Origin: CAYZEZ01 sp964477295
GTDB taxonomy: Bacteria; Bacteroidota; Bacteroidia; Bacteroidales; SM23-62
Assembly (NCBI GenBank): GCA_964477295.1
Contig: CAYZEZ010000048.1
Span: 1-21,088, forward strand
Reading direction: 5' to 3'
Length of the DNA stretch: 21,088 nucleotides
Below, one piece after another: positions 1 to 8,578 of the stretch. The notes below the pieces were generated by a model. It was not told the origin of the DNA and searched no databases. It worked only from the letters and a program-made list of their open reading frames with translations. Every line of letters starts with the position of its first letter. Within the stretch, counting starts at the first letter, position 1. A program made the translations under genes and the position numbers.

Positions 1-173
1 AGGCCAAACTTTATGAGATCTTCAGGTTGGACAAGGGCCATGATTTCATTGATACGGACCCGGGCCTGTTGTGCCAATATGAAATCACAGTTCAATAAAA
101 TCAGGATAACAATGCTGACCAGTCTTAATGCCTTCCTGTTCCTGATCCCATGCATAATGCTTAGATTAGGCAT
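1..173 (-). CDS. Exported protein of unknown function, N-terminus only (truncated by window edge)
   Basis: The minus-strand frame opens with ATG at 173-171, directly next to the stop codon of the upstream SusD gene, and stays open to base 1 (57 codons visible). An in-frame ATG at 155 is an alternative start. The visible protein begins with a basic stretch (HGIRNRKALR), then a hydrophobic segment (LVSIVILILL), and a likely signal peptidase I site after ILA, so it is exported. The mature part seen (QQARVRINEIMALVQPEDLIKFG) is too short to assign to a family. The INEIM stretch faintly recalls lamin-tail domains, but that is not evidence enough. As the last visible gene of the SusC/SusD/FAS1 operon, abutting its neighbour with no gap, it is probably translated with it and may be a further surface binding protein or enzyme. 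Confidence 0.7.
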   Translation of the reverse strand, partial: MPNLSIMHGIRNRKALRLVSIVILILLNCDFILAQQARVRINEIMALVQPEDLIKFG

Positions 174-1811
174 CTATTGTCTTGATATATACCAGTTATT
201 TGGATCCCTCAGCTTAGTACGAATTATTTCCTGCATACCGGAGGGATACTTCGCAGCCACCTTATCGGCAAGCCAGGCAGGATCATTACGTCGCAGGGAT
301 ATGCGCATTAAATCGTGAAAACGGTTCCCTTCGAATGCAGTTTCGAGGGCCAGCTCTTCTACGATCTTATCCTCGACATAATTCACGGAATCCTCGAGGT
401 TTGACAGTGGAGGAATATTAAAATCAAGGGCAAGATGAACATTACCGCAGCCCCGGGCATGGACCCCGATATTATCATCAAACCTGACATCATTGAAGTT
501 CATATAGGAATAGAGTAAACTGTCTGCTAAACTGGCATACTTTTCCTTTGCAGGAACTATGGAATCTGTTTCAAGAGTTTTTTCATTCATCCCGTTTTTG
601 AGCACAGCAAAGGCCAGGTTTGGTTTGCCTGCCCGGTTTACTGCTTCGGCGTAGCGCAGATATAACAGGGCTGTCCTGTAAATGAAAATTCCCTTTGAAG
701 TGGTAGTTGCCATGTTAAGGAATTTTGTTATCAGGCCGGATTCAAAGAACTCAGCTTCTTCCTGAAGAACCTCTGTCCCGAAATAAGAACCATATTTGCC
801 CCGCATATCACCCCGGTGTATTGCCGTGGAATTATGATAATAGAACTGGCTGTTCCAGGTATCAATGGATACTGAAGATGGAACGATCTCATATCCTGAC
901 AATGATATAGTATCCAGTTCCGAACCTTCTCCATATTCAGTTGAGCCGGCAATGAGGGTGATGTTTTCAGAGGTGTTGTTCTCCAGGAAGAATATCGACA
1001 ACCATCTGATAACAGGTTCTACAAATACGCCGTTTATTACATCCCAGGTGGATTGGTATGTATCCGTTATCAGGTATGATCCATTGACTATCAGGTCATG
1101 GTATTCCTGTGCAGCCTTTTCGTATTCACCGGTCCATAAATACAGGTCACCCAGCAGGAACCGGATGGGAAAGTACAGGTACTCACTGCTGATGTCCTCA
1201 CCGAGGGATATGGATTGCGGATGTTGAATATATTTCAGGGGTTCCAGGTCCTGGATCAACACGGTTGCCAGTTCATCCATTGTATATTCCGGATAGGATT
1301 TGTTTGCCTCCTTTACGTCCATTATGGGTTCTTCAATGTATACTACGCTTCCATAATTCAGGGCAATCTGAATATTGGTCCACGCACGGATGGCTTTGGC
1401 GGCAGCAAACTCCCTGTACAATATCTTCTCCGCACCTACAACAAGAGAGGTATCTACTTTGGATATCAGATAGTTACAATTATTTATAACAGTATAATAA
1501 TCCTCGATCTTATTATATTTGTTGTCTGCAGAAATTTCAAATTCATAGATTTCCTGCAGGTCAGCATGTGCATTTTCTGTCAGACCCATCAGATCTCCGC
1601 GCAGTTCTCCCAGCAGAACATACCGGTCAGCGATTTTCTCTAACCGTGAAAAGATCCCGATCATAGGGTAAATGATCTCGTTGGGCGAATTGAGCTTATT
1701 TTTGTCAGGGTACACCAGTTGATCAGAGTCGACATCAAGCAATCTTTCACAACCTGCCGAAACAAATACAATGGCCAGTAATCCAAATGCTATGTTAGTA
1801 TATTTCCTCAT
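174..1811 (-). CDS. RagB/SusD-family outer-membrane lipoprotein (second pair)
   Basis: SusD-like proteins are surface lipoproteins that sit as a lid on a SusC transporter and bind the incoming glycan or peptide. This 545-residue protein has a lipoprotein signal ending in VSAGC (lipidated Cys21), then the usual SusD start (ERLLDVDSDQLVYP). The helical body includes a TPR-like stretch (RFLLGDLYLWTGEYEKAAQEYHDLI). The C-terminal family signature is present but altered: LALETAFEGNRFHDLMR at about residues 487-503 replaces the usual E-R-R-x-E-L-x-F-E-G-x-R-W-F-D-L. The protein ends NWYISRQ and lacks the common final L-P-I-P...Q-N-P-x-Y motif, which its paralogue at 8579 keeps. It lies 32 bases downstream of its SusC partner and abuts the next gene. 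The family call is firm; the ligand cannot be read from sequence. Confidence 0.92.
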   Translation of the reverse strand: MRKYTNIAFGLLAIVFVSAGCERLLDVDSDQLVYPDKNKLNSPNEIIYPMIGIFSRLEKIADRYVLLGELRGDLMGLTENAHADLQEIYEFEISADNKYNKIEDYYTVINNCNYLISKVDTSLVVGAEKILYREFAAAKAIRAWTNIQIALNYGSVVYIEEPIMDVKEANKSYPEYTMDELATVLIQDLEPLKYIQHPQSISLGEDISSEYLYFPIRFLLGDLYLWTGEYEKAAQEYHDLIVNGSYLITDTYQSTWDVINGVFVEPVIRWLSIFFLENNTSENITLIAGSTEYGEGSELDTISLSGYEIVPSSVSIDTWNSQFYYHNSTAIHRGDMRGKYGSYFGTEVLQEEAEFFESGLITKFLNMATTTSKGIFIYRTALLYLRYAEAVNRAGKPNLAFAVLKNGMNEKTLETDSIVPAKEKYASLADSLLYSYMNFNDVRFDDNIGVHARGCGNVHLALDFNIPPLSNLEDSVNYVEDKIVEELALETAFEGNRFHDLMRISLRRNDPAWLADKVAAKYPSGMQEIIRTKLRDPNNWYISRQ

Positions 1812-1843
1812 TTATAAATCCATTAAAGAACAAGCCCCATGTG

Positions 1844-4800
1844 TTACAGGTTCATCTTCACACCTATAAAATAACTTCTTGTAAACGGTATTAAACCATA
1901 ATCGATGCCCTGGTACAATACTGCATTATTCAGTGAAAACTCAGGATCACGTCCCAGGTAGTTCGTCAAGGTCCAGATATTATTCGCAGACACCCATACA
2001 GTCAGGCCTTCAATTATTCTACCCTTATAAGGGACTTTGTACCTGACTGACAATGATTTTAGTTTTAAATAAGATCCGTCTTCGATCCACCGGTCTGAAA
2101 AGCGGGAGTTTCCCACCGGATCATCATAAAAAGCTTCTGGCTGGTCTGTTTGCTGGCCTTCGCTTATCCAGCGTACCAGCATTGCCGTTGTCTGGTTTTG
2201 AAAATCTTTTCCTGATTCAAGCTCCCTGCGCAGATAGTTATATACCTCGTTCCCGTATGAATATGTGAAAAATGCTTCCAGGGCCAGGTTCCTGAAACCA
2301 ATTGTACTGTTAAAAGAACCGTATAGATCCGGGTTAGGATCACCAATAACCTGCCTGTCCTGTTCATCGATGATCCCGTCCTTAAAATAGTCTGTGAAAT
2401 GCACATCGCCGGCACCAAATGTATGTTCCATTCCATCAGGATCCACCATCTTAAGATGAGCGGCATCAGCATCTGCCTCACCGGCAAAGACTCCTTCTGT
2501 TTTAAATCCATAAAAAACACCTGCAGGATTTCCGGTCGATGTAAGGATTTCAGCGCCATAGATCGAGGTAATTTGATTATCTACGGGAATAGACAGGATT
2601 TTGTTCCTGTAATGTCCGAGATTTGCACCAAATTCCCAGTGTATATCTTCAAGGTTCAGGACTTTAACAATGGCAGACAACTCAAAACCAATATTCGACA
2701 TTTCTCCCCCGTTTGTCCAGTAGTACCCGTCACCGGCCAGAGCAGGCAATTTTGCAAGGTAGAGCAGGTCACGGGTTTTATTTTTGTAAATATCAGCAGA
2801 CAGGAAAAGGTAATCGTTAAACAGGTTGGCATCCACCCCGAAATAATATTTTAACGAAGTCTCCCATTGAATACTGGAATTTCCGATATTCCCAAATATC
2901 AGACCATTTGCCCTGTCCATATATTTCACGGAAGAGAGGTAGGGAGTCCATGCATAGGGCTCTATATCATCATTGCCTGAAAGCCCAAATCCGGTTCTGA
3001 GTTTTAATCTATCAATGATATTTACAGGGATCATGAATTTTTCAGAAGAAACAAGCCATGCTACATTTATGGATGGAAAAACACCCCAGCTCCGGCCAAA
3101 CAACCGGAATCCTCCCGCAGTTTCCTTCCCGAAACGGGATGATCCGTCCACTGCAATGGCTGCAGTAAGGAAATAGCGGTTGTCGAAACTGTAATCCACA
3201 TTCGCATAATTTGAGATTGACCTGGTTTCGTTATTTAATCCGGAGATTTTCTTGAATTGCTCTTCTCCCAGCAGGTTTCGCTTCTGGTCCGTTCCGGAGT
3301 TATGACCCTCCGCATAATCCGATTCCAGGGAGCTATACAGGTAGCGCCATCCCACGAGGATATTAAAACGGTGGATTTGATTGAGGTTATATAAATAGTG
3401 GACCCTGGTATCATTATAGACAGCATTATTCCTCATCTGAAGGCTTTTAAATACATTTTCCGAGACTCCAAAACCTGGGATCAGTCGGTCTGCCACGCCG
3501 ATCATCGGGCTGAAATAGGTCTCCTTCAGTTTATCCAGGCTGTAATCAAAATGTGAGCTGACAGAGAGGGAGGGCGTTATCTTAATGACAGGCCGTACAC
3601 CCAGGTTCAGCCGGTAATGTTTGTTTGTGTTCAGCGCATTCTCAATAATTGCAGTCGGATTGCTGATGCCAAAATCATCACTGTCTTCCACATCAGTGGT
3701 AAGGGTTCCGGCAACGGTATACCGATACGGGGACAGAAATGGAGCCTTGATCATGGCAAGATAGGTCGGGGAGGTATAGTAATTTGCTCCGTCATCCAGC
3801 AGGATCCTGTCCACATTGGTAAATCCAAGGTTGAGTCCCATCTCTAAATAATTGGTCATCTTAAAATCACCGTTGAAACGCATATTCAATCGTTGCATAT
3901 CGGTGGTCTTAACCACCCCGCGGTTCCCGGTGTATCCAAGGGAAAATGCATACAACGCTTTATCATCACCGCCATTCGCATTGATATTATAGCTCTGCGA
4001 AGTCCCCAGCCTGTATACCTCATCATCCCAGTCGGTAATATTATGGTATTTTTTATAGGTGGTTTCTGATGGGTCGTCATTCAGGAAACCTAATGCATCA
4101 AGAAATCCGGTTGGCAGTTCCAGGGAACCCAACACATCGGTAGTATAGATACGAAACTGGTCCGCATCCATCATGGGTAAGGAACCCGGCTGTTCGGTAA
4201 CCCCGGCGAGTGCATTCACAACTATTTTAGTGGCCAGGTCATTTGCCCTTTTGGTATTGATCACAATGACCCCGTTGCCTCCCTTGCTGCCATAAATAGA
4301 GGTACCGTCCCTGATCACCGTTACATCCTGGATGTCGTTCAGGTCAATGTCGGCAAGAGAATTTGTGAAATAACCATCGTGTATGGAAAACCTGTCATAG
4401 AGACTATTCCAGATAACCCCGTCAACAATGAACAGAGGCTGGGCATTGCGGTAAAGCGAATTATAGCCCCTGATAAATAAAGCGGAACCCATTCCGCAGG
4501 TTCCGGACCGGGATGTTGCACGGACATCACCTCCCAGCCGCGACTGGATCACATCATCCACTGAGACAGCTGTTGTGTTACCAATATTATCGATATTCCT
4601 TGCGGCACCTGTTAACCATGAATACCTGGTTGTCCCCGTTACAAGCTCAATATCCTTATAAGAGCCTGAGAAAACATCAGGAAACAGGTCAATTTCCAGG
4701 TTATCGGTTCCCCTGACTGGTATTTCCCTCTGATTGTAATCGAAAGCTGTAATTAACAAAACATCATTCGCGGAGGTAAGGCCGATCGTAAAGGTGCCTT

Positions 4801-5029
4801 CCTCACCGGATGTGGCAGATGCCTCCCTGTTGAGTGCCCGGATCTGTGCTGCGGCAACAGGTTGGAGCGTCTTAGCATCTCGAATAAACCCGGAAATATA
4901 AGTAACTGAATCGCTTATTTCAGGATCATCCTGTCCATAGGAGAGGGTACAAATAAGCAGGGCCCCGGCGAGCATTATCATTCGGAGAAATCCCGGCAGT
5001 TTTGTTATCCCTGTGGTTCTGAAGGTCAT
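1844..5029 (-). CDS. SusC/RagA-family TonB-dependent outer-membrane transporter (divergent, second pair)
   Basis: This 1061-residue protein is a TonB-dependent beta-barrel importer of the SusC type, expected to work with the SusD at 174-1811. In order: signal peptide (cleavage near SYG-Q, about residue 32), a carboxypeptidase-regulatory-like beta-sandwich (about 43-116), the plug (about 145-260), and a large barrel ending SYFIGVKMNL. The plug carries the SusC signature as IRDGTSIYGSKGGNGVIVINTK (239-260) with PLFIVDGVIWN before it. There is no STN domain, so signalling to an ECF anti-sigma factor is unlikely. The plug is unusual: the stretch normally read as L-Q-G-R-x-A-G-V...G-x-x-G is here IQSRLGGDVRATSRSGTCGMG (about 161-181), with a cysteine. 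It starts 37 bases after the upstream FAS1 gene. An in-frame Met17 is an alternative start. Family assignment is secure; substrate is unknown. Confidence 0.94.
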   Translation of the reverse strand: MTFRTTGITKLPGFLRMIMLAGALLICTLSYGQDDPEISDSVTYISGFIRDAKTLQPVAAAQIRALNREASATSGEEGTFTIGLTSANDVLLITAFDYNQREIPVRGTDNLEIDLFPDVFSGSYKDIELVTGTTRYSWLTGAARNIDNIGNTTAVSVDDVIQSRLGGDVRATSRSGTCGMGSALFIRGYNSLYRNAQPLFIVDGVIWNSLYDRFSIHDGYFTNSLADIDLNDIQDVTVIRDGTSIYGSKGGNGVIVINTKRANDLATKIVVNALAGVTEQPGSLPMMDADQFRIYTTDVLGSLELPTGFLDALGFLNDDPSETTYKKYHNITDWDDEVYRLGTSQSYNINANGGDDKALYAFSLGYTGNRGVVKTTDMQRLNMRFNGDFKMTNYLEMGLNLGFTNVDRILLDDGANYYTSPTYLAMIKAPFLSPYRYTVAGTLTTDVEDSDDFGISNPTAIIENALNTNKHYRLNLGVRPVIKITPSLSVSSHFDYSLDKLKETYFSPMIGVADRLIPGFGVSENVFKSLQMRNNAVYNDTRVHYLYNLNQIHRFNILVGWRYLYSSLESDYAEGHNSGTDQKRNLLGEEQFKKISGLNNETRSISNYANVDYSFDNRYFLTAAIAVDGSSRFGKETAGGFRLFGRSWGVFPSINVAWLVSSEKFMIPVNIIDRLKLRTGFGLSGNDDIEPYAWTPYLSSVKYMDRANGLIFGNIGNSSIQWETSLKYYFGVDANLFNDYLFLSADIYKNKTRDLLYLAKLPALAGDGYYWTNGGEMSNIGFELSAIVKVLNLEDIHWEFGANLGHYRNKILSIPVDNQITSIYGAEILTSTGNPAGVFYGFKTEGVFAGEADADAAHLKMVDPDGMEHTFGAGDVHFTDYFKDGIIDEQDRQVIGDPNPDLYGSFNSTIGFRNLALEAFFTYSYGNEVYNYLRRELESGKDFQNQTTAMLVRWISEGQQTDQPEAFYDDPVGNSRFSDRWIEDGSYLKLKSLSVRYKVPYKGRIIEGLTVWVSANNIWTLTNYLGRDPEFSLNNAVLYQGIDYGLIPFTRSYFIGVKMNL

Positions 5030-5066
5030 CGTACTTCGTTTAATTTTCCTTAAAAGCGTTTTTATC

Positions 5067-6617
5067 CTATTCAGTAACGGGTTCTAAAATAATGCAGTCG
5101 ATGCGCATGGTGCGGCTGAAATCCCCTGCATTTTCCTCTTCGATTTTTACATCATTAATAACCTCAAGCTTTACAGCTATCTCCTTGTATTCGTCATCAA
5201 TCACATTGGCAAATTCGAAATCAAAACGGGTGATCAACATATTAGTTAATCCGGTTGTATCCGTAACGTTGTTTTCCGGGGTAATTGAAAGCCTCCTGGT
5301 CCGGCCTGTAGTTGTATTTAAGTAGGTAAGCTGGAATTTAACCTTTCCCGGTGTCATATTTGATGCATCAGCAATATAGGCTGGGACAAATACACAATAG
5401 ATGTCATAAGTAGCCGATAATGTATTGGGAATTTTAAATTCCACACTTGGTTGTGCTATATTACTGATACCCGTCGGATCGACAACAATATAATCGTCCT
5501 CTGAAATGTTCAGGCCACTGCCGAGGCCACTCCGGATGTAAATGTTGCTGTTTGCATTGTCCCTGCCTGCATCATTCTCTGCCTCAACCCTTATCTGTCT
5601 GAACCAGGAAGAGGTATCCGCAAATTGCATCTGGTCCGTTACGTAGGCAATCCCGTTGCTCAGTTCAAACGGTTGTGCATTTGAAAAAAGGTAGGACGGG
5701 GAATAAAAAACATTACCGCCCGTAGAGACGAGAATACTTGCAATCCCTGGTTCTGTAACCAGTTCCCGGAATACCATATCCTGTATGATTGCCCGTTTTG
5801 CCGTAAGTGCCTTTCTCTGCACCCCGCCATAAATCTCAGGAATATTGAAATAGTCCTGCGTTCTTTCATATGCTTCTGTCCATGCCGTATTATCAGGTAA
5901 TATTACAGTATACAAACTGTCTTCTGTATTGAGATAGCCCAGGTCATTTAACAGGGGATTTGAATAGATAAAAAGTGAATCGTATATAACATTACCGGCG
6001 GTGTCAAATCCTATTTCCACACTGTTCGCCGGATCGAACAACCATTGATTCAGTCCGTACATATATTCTTTTAATGAATCGAGTTGTTCTTTTCTGCCAA
6101 TAAACTCCCAGATATTGTAGGTAAAGGGAACATAGCCATCGAGTATGTGAACCTGTCCGTTGAGGGTGATCACATTGGATTCGGTAAGGGGTATCTTTCC
6201 AAAAGAATACCCTGATGATTCCCTGGCGAAGATGATGTTTTTCCCGTTCAGCATCTTGACCGGCCTGGATTCGATTCCCGAGGTTGAATAATTCCCGCGG
6301 GCGATATGATTTGTTATAAAATCCAGGACCAGCTCCCCGTCCTCCAGGTCAATTTCCTTAATTGCTTCGTTCTCAGGAGCCCAGATCGTGTAGGTCTGTG
6401 ATTCATTTATAATACTGTCATACCCGGTTTCGCTGAGCATTTGTCCGAAAATACTTAAGGCGGAATTCGACTGAATATATCCGAGCAGGTTGTAATCCGG
6501 CAGTTCTCCGGATCCTGCCTCATAATGTTCTTCCCACATGTCTGTGCATGATGGCGCAAAAATAATCAGGGCCAAAACCAGCAAAGGCATCCATCGTTTA
6601 TTTATCTTATCTGTCAT
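5067..6617 (-). CDS. Fasciclin (FAS1) lipoprotein, two FAS1 domains plus C-terminal beta domain
   Basis: FAS1 domains are extracellular adhesion or ligand-binding modules. This 516-residue protein has a lipoprotein signal ending IIFAPSC (Cys24), followed by TDMWEEHYE, an acidic stretch consistent with export to the cell surface. FAS1-1 spans about 42-164, with TIWAPENEAI, FITNHIARGNYST, KMLNGKNIIF and LNGQVHILDGYVPF matching the family's H1/H2 landmarks. FAS1-2 is more divergent, about 168-330, with YTVILPDNTAW and LSNGIAYVTDQMQF. Residues about 338-513 form a separate predicted beta-sandwich (RQIRVEAEND, then ATYDIYCVFVPA, KVKFQLTYL, and a final RIDCIILEP). Its shape recalls carbohydrate-binding jelly rolls, but I cannot name the family. 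It lies 18 bases after another FAS1 gene and 37 bases before a SusC gene, the position often held by surface glycan-binding proteins. A binding role is inference. Confidence 0.88.
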   Translation of the reverse strand: MTDKINKRWMPLLVLALIIFAPSCTDMWEEHYEAGSGELPDYNLLGYIQSNSALSIFGQMLSETGYDSIINESQTYTIWAPENEAIKEIDLEDGELVLDFITNHIARGNYSTSGIESRPVKMLNGKNIIFARESSGYSFGKIPLTESNVITLNGQVHILDGYVPFTYNIWEFIGRKEQLDSLKEYMYGLNQWLFDPANSVEIGFDTAGNVIYDSLFIYSNPLLNDLGYLNTEDSLYTVILPDNTAWTEAYERTQDYFNIPEIYGGVQRKALTAKRAIIQDMVFRELVTEPGIASILVSTGGNVFYSPSYLFSNAQPFELSNGIAYVTDQMQFADTSSWFRQIRVEAENDAGRDNANSNIYIRSGLGSGLNISEDDYIVVDPTGISNIAQPSVEFKIPNTLSATYDIYCVFVPAYIADASNMTPGKVKFQLTYLNTTTGRTRRLSITPENNVTDTTGLTNMLITRFDFEFANVIDDEYKEIAVKLEVINDVKIEEENAGDFSRTMRIDCIILEPVTE

Positions 6618-6635
6618 TTTGCACCTGTTAACGAA

Positions 6636-8570
6636 TTAATCGATCCCTTCTTTTTCCAGGATTTCGGTCGGGACAAATTCTATGAAATCCAGCTGGTATT
6701 GACCTGAACGGGCTGCCTTTGCCCTGAATGTATGTACCCCGGGTTCTTTAAATGTATAAATACCAAGTATTTTTCGTAAATAGGCCGTGCTGACCCTTGC
6801 ACTCGGGGCCTCGTACCAGTGTCCGCACCTGAAGCTGGAAGGCCCTTTCATATAACCACGGTTCCGCATCATTTTATCGTTTTCGTAACCTTCAGGATCG
6901 GTGGGATCAAGCCCGGGCATGATGTACCCGATGGAAGGATCATTTGCGGGTATCCTTATATCCAGCGGTATGCCGGTTGGCTGGCCGTCAAAATAAAGCT
7001 GGGCAGCCCCGCGGTTTCCATTGGGCTGGTACCCGATTCGCACTTCATAGGTGCCTACCGGTACAGGGAGGGTAGTGATGGTAATATCGTACATGCCAAC
7101 GATGCTTACAAATTCATCACTCTGGGAGGTTCCCAGGTTATCATCGGCACTGTAATACTGAACCTCTGTTTCCTCTGTAATTTCCATGCCTTCAATATAA
7201 CCTGGAGGAAGGATAAACCTGAGGGTAGAGTTACTTCCCCTTCCCCTCATATTGTTATTGGCCAGTTCCGGGAAGCAACTGGCAATATCCATTCGCAGCC
7301 TTTTACTCGAGATCTCGGATGCGACATCGAAATTATAGCTCAGTATGTCATTTATTTCATGATAGACACCATTGATGGCATCATTATCATAATTGGATTC
7401 TACTATTTCAACATGATCACCTGTTTGGCTGATGTAATTGAACAGGTTGTATTTGTTTTCAGAGCGCATGGTCCTTACCTCGATCAGTGTGTTGGGACAC
7501 ATCGTGGCAATGTATTCATAACTATTATACAGCAGATTGGTGGCATAAATATTTTCATCATTGTAGTCAATGATAAATTTTGTATATCCTAACTGTTTGT
7601 TTATCAAATGATAAGCAATAAACCGGTTCAGGCTGTTCTTTGGATCTGTTTCATCGGTTATACCTGCATCTTCGGGATAAACGGCATCATAGATCAACTT
7701 TGCATAATTCCTCAAATCATCCAGGGTCTCAATGTCATTCAATTTATAGGTTGAATCGCTTTCAATAAGTGCTGTATATCCGTATTTACGATAATCAGGT
7801 AGTGTCATCAACACGCCAAGCCTGATCACTCCATCATTGGCATAATAATAATCGGCCCTGTTGTAGGATTTATCCTCAATCAATTCAAGCTTATCATCCA
7901 GTCCTGTCAATATGAGTGCCTTATAAAACAACGTAAATTTATCATCCGATTCAATCGCTTCGACCAGGGTTTTTTCAGTTGGTTTCAATACTTCTCCAAT
8001 AGCATGGATTACGCCATTATGCACTTCAATATTACTTTCTAATATGGGGGAGGTTTTGTTTACCATTATTACAGGAGTTCCTTCCTGGAAGCTGGAAAAT
8101 GATGTTGAAATATAGCGGTTGCTCATACTGAGTTGTGGCAGCCTACCCTCGATAAAATCATCTGTAGTTATTGTAAATCCTACAATAATATGGTCCTTAA
8201 CAAGTTTTTCAATGTTTTCAGAAGACATGTCATGGATCCCGCCAATTCCTTTAAGAGCATAATAATCATTCAATGCATTGTTTGTTGGTGCAAAACAGGT
8301 ATAATAACCATAGGCATTCAGGAGTCCCAGCACATTGCTGCGGTCCAGTAACTCTACAAACTCAGAAAATTGTTCCGGGTTTTTCTGCAGGTATTCCCCC
8401 AACCTGTCGCCGGCGAAAGTGTAATAACTTTCCTGGGAAATATCATCAGGGTCACAGGAGGGCAGGAACAACAGCAATGTTTGAAATAATAACAGCATAG
8501 TAATTATTTGCCTGGCTACTGATAACCCTGCTGTCATTTTTACGATCCTGATAATAAAATATAAATTCAT
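6636..8570 (-). CDS. Fasciclin (FAS1) lipoprotein, two FAS1 domains plus C-terminal CBM-like domain
   Basis: This 644-residue surface lipoprotein begins eight bases after the upstream SusD gene if the first ATG (8570) is used. Met12 (8537) gives a more normal lipoprotein signal and may be the true start. The lipobox is FLPSC (Cys39 from the first ATG), followed by DPDD. FAS1-1 (about 58-196) is clear: YYTCFAPTNNAL, LVKDHIIVG and HNGVIHAIGEVLKPT. FAS1-2 (about 200-410) is longer and divergent, with RFIAYHLINKQLGYT and NGVYHEINDILSY. Residues about 415-636 look like an added beta-sandwich: GTYEVRIGYQPNGNRGAAQLYFDG, then HTFRAKAARSGQYQLDFIEFVP. That end strand is common to carbohydrate-binding jelly rolls and resembles the end of the next FAS1 protein. 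It may correspond to one of the unnamed domains found after FAS1 in Bacteroidota. The FAS1 identity is well supported; glycan binding is inferred. Confidence 0.88.
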   Translation of the reverse strand: MNLYFIIRIVKMTAGLSVARQIITMLLLFQTLLLFLPSCDPDDISQESYYTFAGDRLGEYLQKNPEQFSEFVELLDRSNVLGLLNAYGYYTCFAPTNNALNDYYALKGIGGIHDMSSENIEKLVKDHIIVGFTITTDDFIEGRLPQLSMSNRYISTSFSSFQEGTPVIMVNKTSPILESNIEVHNGVIHAIGEVLKPTEKTLVEAIESDDKFTLFYKALILTGLDDKLELIEDKSYNRADYYYANDGVIRLGVLMTLPDYRKYGYTALIESDSTYKLNDIETLDDLRNYAKLIYDAVYPEDAGITDETDPKNSLNRFIAYHLINKQLGYTKFIIDYNDENIYATNLLYNSYEYIATMCPNTLIEVRTMRSENKYNLFNYISQTGDHVEIVESNYDNDAINGVYHEINDILSYNFDVASEISSKRLRMDIASCFPELANNNMRGRGSNSTLRFILPPGYIEGMEITEETEVQYYSADDNLGTSQSDEFVSIVGMYDITITTLPVPVGTYEVRIGYQPNGNRGAAQLYFDGQPTGIPLDIRIPANDPSIGYIMPGLDPTDPEGYENDKMMRNRGYMKGPSSFRCGHWYEAPSARVSTAYLRKILGIYTFKEPGVHTFRAKAARSGQYQLDFIEFVPTEILEKEGID

Positions 8571-8578
8571 TGCCTTGT

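Noticed and set aside
865..1643. Plus-strand open frames (120 and 142 codons) opposite the SusD gene at 174-1811
   Set aside because: Both are antisense to a confident SusD gene, with no domain or start context of their own.
6819..7592. 257-codon open frame on the plus strand inside the 644-residue FAS1 gene
   Set aside because: It lies wholly antisense to a well-supported gene, has no signal peptide or recognisable domain, and looks like a mirror frame of Bacteroidota codon use.
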